Assembly (NCBI RefSeq): GCF_051020955.1
Contig: NC_135021.1
Location: forward strand, 13,125,962-13,189,961
Reading direction: 5' to 3'
Source: Megalopta genalis
Taxonomy: Eukaryota > Arthropoda > Insecta > Hymenoptera > Halictidae
DNA: 64,000 nucleotides
Shown: piece by piece, positions 55,576 through 64,000 of the stretch
Layout: the number at the start of each line of letters is the position of its first letter
How positions within the stretch are numbered: position 1 is the stretch's first letter
The notes under the pieces: model-generated
Seen by the model: only the letters and a program-made list of their open reading frames with translations
Told to the model about the DNA's origin: nothing
The model's database searches: none
Translations under genes and position numbers: made by a program

Positions 55576-57917
55576 AATTTTTAAAATGCTACAGTGAGAA
55601 TATCTTGATCGTAGGAATTGTAGCTGTGTGTGTACATTTAAAATAAAATGGATTATGTCAACCTCGATACGCAGTAATCGGAACGTCAGCAGCATTTGGC
55701 TCGCAGTAATAGATACACAACCGCAGTAATATATGCACACGTGTGGTTTCTTTACATTACGCTTTTTAATGAAATTTGTGCTTCCAGAGATCCGATATTT
55801 TGAGAAAAGTAAATATTCAAATTAAAGAATAACACGTATAGCTCAAGTTGCCAATTTATAGCCGTAAAAGATTTTCTTTTCTTTGACAAAGTTTTCCTTC
55901 ATTGAGAAACCTACACTTACCTTACATTAGTACAAAATTTAGTTGAAAATAACATTTTATTATTTTCGAAGACCAAATTATTATCCGGAAAATGAAACTT
56001 GAAATACCTCTTTTTCCTTCAAACTTCATTATTTACACACAATTCAGTAATGAATTAATGCAGCGATATGTCGTATTGTTCCTCGCGACTGCAGAAGAAG
56101 CACCGTGGCCCGAGCACGCATTAATAATGTTGCTCGCATTCGTTGGTTACCGTTTTATAAATACTTGTCTGCTATCGATTCTTCCACGACGAGGACTGTG
56201 TGCACGGGCACAGAGACCGGCTCGACATTTCCCAGAGTTATATCGGAATCCTCGCTCGTAATTCACGGCACGATATCGTTTTCGGCATTAATAGATGGCG
56301 TTCATCGATTTCCGGCTTCGGACGCTGACGGTCCACGGAAGGAGACAAGGGAACCTCCCGGACCCAACTTACTTTATTTCATAGCGCTCGAATTAACGGC
56401 AGAGCCTTCAGCGACCGTCTACGTGCATCAGGCGAATAATTACTTTATCGTGTTTCCAGAAGAATTTCGCCGTTTATCTCGTATCGCGTTTCACGTATTT
56501 TAAAATCATTATTCATTTTCCATTTGTACGATGATTCAGCTGCAGCGAAACTGCGCGAAAGAGAATACAATGGTACGTGTTTAAAAATGGATCCACGTTT
56601 GAAAAACCGACACGGACGGCGTGGTGTTTTCAGACAAAACATGGGTATCAGATCGTTGAATGGCATACTTATTTAATTTCAATGCAATTGTTTGCATTTG
56701 GATAAATTTAAAACGAGTACAAAAAACCCATTGCATTGGAAATATGTTTCTCAACAGAACCGTCCTCGAACAAAATATTGTTTGGAAAGCACCCGTTCTC
56801 GATCAATGTTGAATGAAAATATACTGTACAAAAGAGGAAATCCTCTTTGTTTTCGAAGCTGTGTTACCTCGAATTTGTACGAAAGAAAGCCGCGCGAAAA
56901 GGGAATTATTAATGTCTACCGCTGCTAGAGCACGGATTCTGTTCAGTTTCCGCGAAGATTGCTACAAAAGATGCAGTTTAACGGCGTCTCCTGTCAACCG
57001 ATTAATTACCAACGATTCCCGCGTGGCCGGGGATTCAGCCGAGTTCGATGTTAATGTAGAAAAGCAGCGTTAGAGTCGTGGAGCGCTTCAATTCGAAATA
57101 ACGGAGCGGAACGTGTACCTCTGTCCTTTTCAGAGCGAGCTTTTCTCTCGAGTCGGTCTCGCGCGCGCTTATGAAAAATAAAAGCTCGGTACCGGGAGCA
57201 ACCTGCGGTCCCTTCCTCCTGCAGCCGTCCCCTTTTTTGCACCGCAGTTTTCTAATTAAAAGAGGACTGCGACGAACCGCGCGATTCGCGGAAGTTTGAT
57301 GAGCGCGAGTCGCGGTGTCCTCGGTCGTTGCGAAATTCAAACGTTTCCGCTGGAAATTTCATTGAAAACCGCGGCCCTCGCGTTCCTCTGTGCAGACAGG
57401 CCCGGCTCTATCTCTAATGCGCGCGAAACGAGCAGATTTTACTCTGTGCCGGCTAGGTGGACGCTGGGAAAGGATCGCGTTTGAAAATCCCGCTCAGAGT
57501 ATTCCCATTCGGTGCTGTCCGTTTTAAACGATTTATCTGATAAAGAATTTACGGGCTGCCATGGGACGAGGGTTCCTCTGTTTCCCGCGCAGCTTCGATC
57601 GTGATTCGAGTCAATTCCTCATCATTTTCGTGCAATTGTGCCCGAATTGCGTAACATTTTTTCCTCCGGGTTTTAATGTTGCCGCGACTGCAAACTCGTC
57701 AGCGACAGATTTCGTGCAATTGTGTGTGTTAAATTATTCTGTTATAGCTTTTGGTACCGTCGGGTTTCCCTCGGGTGGTTGTACTAGGCTTATGGAACCC
57801 GACAAAATGGCGGGTCACCAGTTTTTTAATTCACGATTATTCGGATCGCAACGATATAATTATGAGTTCAATATATTATTCAATATACGTGTTACTTGCG
57901 GTAAATATTACAATAAC
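55573..57917. other. Non-coding stretch with GC-rich patches
   Basis: CpG-containing patches lie at 56090-56480 and 57000-57700, with overlapping frames to 132 codons (56105-56503) and no recognisable domain. Remaining sequence is AT-rich. Confidence 0.4.
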
Positions 57918-58041
57918 TAGAGTGCGGATCTTTTCAGGAGTTACAAATAATACAATAAAATTATTAAATTTTTGTGACAGTGTCAGCGTTTTGGGTTTCG
58001 TCCACTAATATTTGTCATAAACGCGTAAAATCCGCGATGTG
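57918..58041. mobile_element. Short TAGACTGCGG-family MITE
   Basis: It opens TAGAGTGCGGATCTTTTCAG and closes CATAAACGCGTAAAATCCGC then GATGTGA. At about 124 bp it is the shortest family member. Its right terminus is altered and no target duplication is clear. Confidence 0.55.
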
Positions 58042-59039
58042 ACAAGACTCGTTAAAAATCAGGAACAAATATCTTATTCTTACCTTTATAATCTAATATA
58101 AAACTGCTGCTTTCGGTGCATCGTAAATCTAGTGTTATGGTGTCTCTAACACGGTCAACATTTTTGGAAATGTGACTTACGCCACCATGATCCTAATCCG
58201 CATCCTATGGCATAATCTTGACTTACTATGACCATTATACGACATGGTACACGTTTCGATTTCTCTTGCTACACGGAGAAGATGCACAGCGTTCACAAAT
58301 GTCGCACTAACAACTTCCTTGAAACTGATTCGCCGAAATGCCGCGCAAAGGTGGTTCGTGGAAAAATGATGGAAAAATCGCAACGACTCGGAATCGCGGA
58401 GGAAGTGAGAGAGCGATGCGCCCATGGATCTCAAAAGCGAAAGGAGGATCGTCGGTATTTTTCCATGGGGTAACAGGGAACGCTCGTGGAACGGTATTTC
58501 CGCGAATACTATCCACGGTGCACGTGCACGTGCCGGTGCATGCCGGCGTTGCATGCTGCAGCTGCACACACGTGTGCCCCGGCGCGGGCACGTGACACCG
58601 GGAGAGGTTCGAGGTTCGACTCTCTCGCTCGAGCTTCCTCGAGTTTCCTCGTGCATTATGCAAAACGCGAGTGCACTTAGCTGCGCTTACGCACGCGCAC
58701 GCACGCGAACGAGCGAACGGGCGAATGTTCGGGCGCGTTCACCTCGAAATTATGCATGTCTCCTTCGGCCGGCCGCGAGGAGCGCGAGAAGCGCGAGAAA
58801 TATGCACCGCGAGAGAGAACTGCAACCTATGAATAAGTGAGCCGGCCCATCGGACGAGATGGAATCGTTAAACAGAAAGCGGAACGATATGAATTTTCCA
58901 TCGACCGAAGGAGCCCGCGATTCCTTTCGTACTTTATTTTCGCCGATCGATTCGCGTAGCACCTTACGCGCTTCGCGAATTTGAAACGTTCGAGTGTCTC
59001 CAGATCTCCATTTGTGTTTCTGGGTCCACGGGAATGGGA
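58042..59039. other. Non-coding stretch with a strong CpG island
   Basis: 58380-58850 is GC-rich with alternating GC/GT runs and several CACGTG sites (separate entry). Up to six frames are open (to 159 codons minus), but no domain is recognised. A promoter region is plausible. Confidence 0.4.
58515..58600. promoter_or_regulatory. CACGTG (E-box) cluster in GC-rich island
   Basis: Four CACGTG hexamers occur in about 80 bases, in GTGCACGTGCACGTGCCGG (two), ACACGTGTG and GGCACGTGACA. They are accompanied by GCATGC and CAGCTG palindromes. CACGTG is the classical site of bHLH factors such as Myc/Max or Clock/Cycle. Function is inferred from density only. Confidence 0.4.
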
Positions 59040-59630
59040 ATCGGGATACCATTACGTTCGCGAGAAACTTTTCCCTAGCATTTAAGCCTGGTTGGAATTT
59101 TTTGACGTTTTTATCTCGCATGGAATATCTGATTTCTTACTAAATGGTCGGTTTTCGCGAAAATTCGAGCTTTCAAGCTTCGACAATTATTTCAGATAAT
59201 TACGAGCCATATGATTCGTTAATTATATATACTGTTGTATTTGACAGATTGTTCCCCGTCATTTGAGCCTAGTTAGAACTTTCTAGCATTTCTCGCTTGT
59301 TCGCGACGCCTAATTAATCGCGACAAGACCGTGACCCATTTTCTCAGCGTATCATCAGTGACATGTCACTGCTTCTTCAGACCTCGACAGCGATTTCCAA
59401 TTATTCAGTACGTTATATTTCAATAATTGTTGACATCATTATATTTAGGGAACTTTCTCCTATCATTTAAGTCTAGTTAGAACTTTCTAACGTTTTTATT
59501 TTTCACGCAACACTTAATTTTTCGGTATAATGTCAGTTTCTACAAAAAGTCGAGCTTTTAAGGTTTAACCAGTGTTTACAGCAATTCCAAGCTACAGAAT
59601 AATTACAAACGACATTGAAAAGGTAGCAAA
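59040..59630 (+). repeat. Diverged ~190-200-bp tandem repeat (locus 2)
   Basis: Three units begin near 59045, 59249 and 59449. Shared blocks include CATTTAAGYCTRGTTRGAAC, TTTCTAACGTTTTTATTTTT-like sequence, CGAGCTTTTAAGGTTTAACC-like sequence and an AATAATTGTTGACATCATTA-like end. They match the units at 53190-53617, same orientation, about 6 kb away. Confidence 0.75.
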
Positions 59631-60415
59631 AAGTTAGGAAACAATTATTTGTAACGTAATTAACAATGTAGAAGTTAAAAACCCGCGTATTCCGAGGGTT
59701 AACCCGTCGATCGTGCGCAGGTCTGTTTTCGCGAACAGCAGCACCGATCGTTCACTCGTTTCCCTCTTTAAATACGAGAATTATCGGCGGCGGCAGCTGC
59801 GAAATACAAACACTGTGGAGAGTCGTTTCAGGTGTACAAACATCGAATCCGAGTTATCTATCCCGGATCGTCCACGCCAACGCTGACCGCTCTGCTTCCC
59901 CCACCGAACCTTTCCAGCACCCTCCAACCCGTTCCAACCCTTCTTTCACGAAGCTATGACCGTTAGGGAAACCGTTCGCCGTGGAGATAGGCAATCGGGA
60001 CGGTAAAATAAAAGATAATATTTTCATTCGCGCGGAAAATATAATGTCTGACTTTCAGTCTCGACGAATGTTTTAACCCTTGCACGTTTCCTCAGGAAAT
60101 TCGCTAACCTAACCTTCGCCGCTTCCTTTCCAGATAACTACGAAACGATTCGTTTCTCCTTGCTCTTATCTTGGAAAATCAATTTGTTCACTTAACTTTC
60201 GAGTCGGTTCGATCGAAAGGCAGACCTGTGACTTTTAATTGTAATTTTCCTCGCGAAAGTACGTGCACGAATTACTGAGAGTTAAGAACCAGATTTTCAG
60301 CAGAATCGAATGCCGACTGTGCTTTAATTTCAGTGTTAGAAACGACCCAATTTGATGAACGGGTTCAATATCATCAATGTTTCACTGTGGATTGAGATAA
60401 TTTATGTGGTAAAAT
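59631..60415. other. Non-coding stretch
   Basis: Moderately GC-rich at 59700-60000. No gene or transposon terminus is recognised. Confidence 0.5.
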
Positions 60416-61275
60416 ATATGGTGAATGGATAAATGGATAAGTGGATGATTGAATAAATAGATAAATGGATAACTGGATAACTGGACAACAGGATAAGTGG
60501 ATAGGTGGATAGATAGTTAGGTGGTTAGGTGGTTAGGTGGATAAGTGGATAAGTGGATAAATGGATAAGTGGATAAGTGGATAAATGGATAAATGGATAA
60601 GTGGATAAATGGATAAGTGGATAAATGCAGAAACGCATAAATGGATAAGTGAACAGGTGGATAGTTGGTTAGATGGATAGGTGGATAAGTGGATAAATGG
60701 ATAAGTAGATAAATGGATAAGTGGATAAATGGATAAGTGGATAAATGCAAAAATGCATAAGTGGATAAATGCAGAAATGCATAAATGGATAAGTGAACAG
60801 GTGGATAGTTGGTTAGATAGATAGGTGGATAAGTGGATAAGTGGATAAATGGATAAATGGATAAGTGGATAAATGGATAAATTGATAAGTGGATAAATGC
60901 AGAAATGCATAAATGGATAAGTGGATAAATGCAGAAATGCATAAATGGATAAGTGGATAAGTGGATATGTGGATAAGTGGATATGTGGATAAGTGGACAA
61001 GTGAACAATTGGATAAATGCGTAAATGGATAAGTGGATACTTGGATAAATGGAATAAGTGGATAAGTGGATAAGTGGATAAATGGATAAATAAATGGATG
61101 ATTGAATGAGTCGATAAGTGGACGTGGGTAAGTGTGTAAGTGGATAAGTGGATAAATGGTTGAACGTTAAATGGCTGAATAGTAAATGGATAAAGCGTGA
61201 ATTAATTAACGGTGATCGGATAAATGGAAAATGAATGAATGGTAAATGGATAAACGGTTGAACAGATGAACGGTA
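60416..61275 (+). repeat. GGATAAGT/GGATAAAT minisatellite, about 0.85 kb
   Basis: 8-bp units GGATAAGT and GGATAAAT repeat through most of the interval, degenerating at both ends. A longer block (AAATGCAGAAAYGCATAAAT then GGATAAGTGAACAGGTGGAT) recurs at about 60623 and 60768, giving a higher-order period near 145 bp. Minus-strand frames of 163 and 155 codons exist only because the repeat lacks stops in those frames. Confidence 0.97.
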
Positions 61276-61325
61276 AATAGATCAATGGTTAAATATATTT
61301 TGATACAGAATTTATCATCTATAAC

Positions 61326-61390
61326 AATGGTTGGTTCTCAACCTTTTTCCCCGACATCCAGCCAATCAGTATGTGATTAAGTCATGTAGT
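61326..61390 (+). mobile_element. Possible hAT terminus fragment
   Basis: CAATGGTTGGTTCTCAACCT then TTTTCCCC resembles hAT termini of the CAGTGGTTCTCAACC type. It has a 4-bp insertion and no opposite end was found. The right limit is arbitrary. Confidence 0.3.
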
Positions 61391-63299
61391 AGGTACATAC
61401 TTACATATTTGTATATATAAAATTAATTTATTAAAAATAACATTTATAACGAAAATCAAATTCTATAATTTACCGCGATGGTCGAACTCGAATTTAGGAG
61501 ATCACGTTTTTCATGTTAGGTTCAATATTTCGATGTCTCCAGATTTAATTTTGCTCTACATTCTTCATTGCTATCATCGCATAGAATCTTGTTTCGCGTA
61601 AATGTACATATACGTATATGTACATGTATGTACATGAATGGAAGCAAGAACTTCGTCGCATGCCATAAGCATAGAATAACAATAGAATGCAGTATACAGG
61701 CTGAGTTAAGTACCGTTGCAACTGCACCGATGCACTTATGAATAAAGTTGTACTATCGGATATAGAGCTCGTCAAACAGTGTTAAATTTTCCTGTACAAT
61801 ATTGTTTTAAATTCTCCTGCAGCTCGGCCCATTTACGCGACTCATCCTGTAAAGAAACAAATATTTCACAATTTATCATCGAAGAACTAATTGTATTGCT
61901 ATAACGAATTTTTCCATACACAGCCGCTGTTCCATAAAAATCCTTGCTGATCTGAGATATTTTGACACGATGTGAACGCAGTTCGCCGAAATGCAGCGGA
62001 ATTCCGCAGTTTCTCGTCGTGGAAGTTTGGAGCTTTCTTCGTTCGATTGCGTGCGAAACAGGGAGACGGTGTGGCGCGGCGCGGCGTTCTAATTATTAAC
62101 TCTCGCCGGTTATTCGACTGCGAGCGTAGGCGCGACAGGCAGAGAGGGCGCGCCAGAGGTAGAAACGGGGTGCAAAGCCGAGAATAAAATAGCAGGTTCG
62201 AGCGATCCAAGTTGGCCGAGATCGCCGTGGGGGCTCCCGCGATAAACCGGCCCGCGTATTAATGACAGAGAGAGGTCCGGCTTGCTTGGCTCTGTTGGAA
62301 GTTTGCGCGGCCGTCCGACTATCCGGCCAGAAGTTTACTTTCATCGACCGCAGGCCAGCAAGCGCTTCCGACACAACTCTCCGGGATCAGGGGAGCAAGG
62401 GGGTGGGCCCTCGATCCGCCGAGGAATTATCAGAGGTACGTTCCGAAAGCTCGCCCCCGTGTAATTGGCTTCGATACACTCTCCTCGGATTTCCCTGAGA
62501 ACAAACATCGACTGCAATTCACGCGTCCCTCGGCTATCCGGCTTCGATCTGCACGTTTACCCTGCGAACTTTTAGTTAATAATACGCTCCCGCGATAGCC
62601 GTTCGTTTCGTCAGCTTTCTCTTAACCTTTAGCCAACTCGCGCTGCAAAAATATAGCCGATCTTCGGCTCGCGATGAAAATAATCTACTAAATATGGATA
62701 GTCCATGCTATTTAAGTCGACCTAACAGTTTGATAAAAATACACGAAGTAGCGCTAATGGGCATTTATTTATACCACGTGTTCGCGTCCCGTGTCACGCA
62801 CGCATGCGTGACAATCGTAACTTTGGATTTCGCGTGAAGAATATCGAACTATTTTCGTGAATATATTAATTGAAAATTGTAACACGTGGCATGATATTTC
62901 GGGAAATTATAGCTTCGCTTCTCTCGACGGCATTTTTATCGTATTTTATAGGAGGGTGCGATGTATTTAATACGATAAATACAGAGAAGATGAATAGTCG
63001 CCGAAGAAAACTTGTACAACGTCAAATCTTTTACTTTCCAAGAGTAATTTCTTCGAGAGCCACATATGCCAAATAAATAAAATATCTCAAATTTAAAGAA
63101 TCGCGCTCTATTTTATGCTGTAAACCATCGTCTCAAAATTGTGTAAATAGAATGATTATAGTAACTTCGTACAGATATAATTGAACAATCCTTGAAAAGT
63201 CTAAAACTATGATTGCAGCACATTGTAGAATAATTATTTTACTAGCGATGATATTTTCTTTTGTATCATTTTTATTTTGTTTCTCCTTATATATTACCC
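61391..63299. other. Non-coding stretch with a GC-rich island
   Basis: 61960-62640 is CpG-containing with overlapping frames to 103 codons. Elsewhere the sequence is AT-rich. No gene is recognised. Confidence 0.4.
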
Positions 63300-63472
63300 A
63301 CTTTTTGTACCAAATGATTTCCCCGTGAATAATCGAATAAATTGTGACAAAGCATTTTAGCCATCGTTTGGTCCCGCTGTCATCTAAAAAAGAAATTCAA
63401 GTCACTCGGTCCAGTTTTAGAAGAGTTATTGCGTTTGAAAAGACGTGCGAACACTTTTGTGAGCCACTGTAA
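63300..63472 (+). mobile_element. 3' end of a Tc1-like element
   Basis: It closes GTGCGAACACTTTTGTGAGC then CACTG and TA at 63471-63472, the form of many Tc1-like termini. The preceding 150 AT-rich bases look like the untranslated 3' part of such an element. No 5' terminus or transposase frame is seen, so the start is approximate. Confidence 0.5.
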
Positions 63473-64000
63473 ATAAATCATTTACTTCGGGCCTCGAAAA
63501 TTTACCTAAAATTGTGAGCAAAATATACGAAGTAGAGCAAACCTCTACTTGTTACACACTTTCTGGTTCGTTCGACTACCGTACATACTAACCGAAAAAA
63601 AGAACACTTGCAAAGTTAAGGTGCCGTCAACTTCCCAAGATACGTCGGCCCCGCGGTAACTAAAGAATGGTCGAAAGTTTCCCTAAACGGCAGTTTCGCC
63701 GAGAATTCGCGTTCACCATGGACACCGGAGACGCAGCTGGGGTTAACGATGACGCCCTGCGAGCAACAAAACAACTCGTCGCGCTGGAAACAGTTAACGA
63801 ACTCGACGATGGATTTAACGTGGCTTCGTATAAATTTCTCGTTATCGAGGAACGGTCCAGAATGAAGGAGACGGGAAAGAGAGGAAGCAATAAAAGAACC
63901 GGCCGACTCGAGACGGAGGGTAGGGGATTTGCGAGCAGAAGCGAGAAGAGCAGGAACGCGACCGGAGACAAATGAAAAAAGAGAGAAGAAGGGCGAAGAG
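63473..64000. other. GC-rich stretch with unrecognised frames
   Basis: From about 63620 both strands are open for about 102 codons (63667-63975 plus, 63660-63971 minus). The plus frame begins at an ATG and is charged (MDTGDAAGVNDDALRATKQ, FLVIEERSRMKETGKRGSN). It has no recognisable domain. A partial exon running off the window cannot be excluded. Confidence 0.3.

Noticed and set aside
58605..58625. GAGGTTCGACTC, like a tRNA T-arm
   Set aside because: No acceptor stem, D-arm or anticodon arm can be placed around it.
60517..61008. 163- and 155-codon minus-strand frames rich in I, H, L, S, T, Y and P
   Set aside because: They are produced by the 8-bp tandem repeat, which has no stop in these frames. 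Two overlapping frames give near-identical peptides, as expected of a repeat.

Overview
This window looks like nuclear DNA of an insect, most likely a hymenopteran (bee, ant or wasp). AT-rich stretches alternate with CpG-containing GC-rich islands. There are long (CT)n, (GA)n and (TA)n tracts, and decayed mariner, Tc1, piggyBac and hAT-type DNA transposons. There is no bacterial gene organisation, no rRNA or tRNA gene and no CRISPR array. I recognise no intact host protein-coding gene. The window is best read as intergenic DNA or the inside of a very long intron. The order is inferred from transposon types and base composition, not from a host gene.

All recognisable protein homology comes from broken transposases: a mariner (11444-12313), a second mariner (20799-21361), a heavily decayed Tc1-like remnant (about 22379-22985), a Tc1-like element with both ends but no N-terminal half (23014-24029), and a piggyBac element that keeps only its C-terminal cysteine-rich domain (26395-27060). 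Short non-autonomous elements dominate the rest. One family has TAGACTGCGG ends and 8-bp target duplications (hAT-type, about a dozen insertions or fragments). One has CAGTAAATTCTCCC ends and TA targets (five copies). Several unrelated families are bounded by TTAA. There are also large foldback elements (2699-3140, 35637-35998) and one 758-bp solo LTR with a perfect 5-bp duplication (39894-40651).

Region by region: 1-11 kb is mostly non-coding with scattered MITEs and AT tracts. 11.4-12.3 kb holds a mariner with a piggyBac MITE inserted inside its transposase frame. 15-18 kb holds (CT)n, (GA)n and a 14-copy, 32-bp minisatellite. 20.8-27.5 kb is the densest transposon cluster. 30-36 kb holds a 190-bp tandem duplication and three TTAA elements with subterminal palindromes. 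39.9-40.7 kb is the solo LTR. 42-52 kb holds more MITEs and GC-rich islands. 52-61 kb holds three kinds of tandem repeat, including a diverged roughly 190-bp repeat found at two separate places and an 0.85-kb GGATAAGT minisatellite. The right end has a Tc1-like terminus and a GC-rich island.

The most unusual pattern is a shared geometry in TTAA-bounded elements. At one end only, a palindrome lies with its centre 24.5-25.5 bp from TTAA, and in four cases it is repeated 43-45 bp further in. The palindrome sequence differs between families while the spacing does not. This suggests paired transposase-binding sites whose specificity has diversified within piggyBac-like elements.
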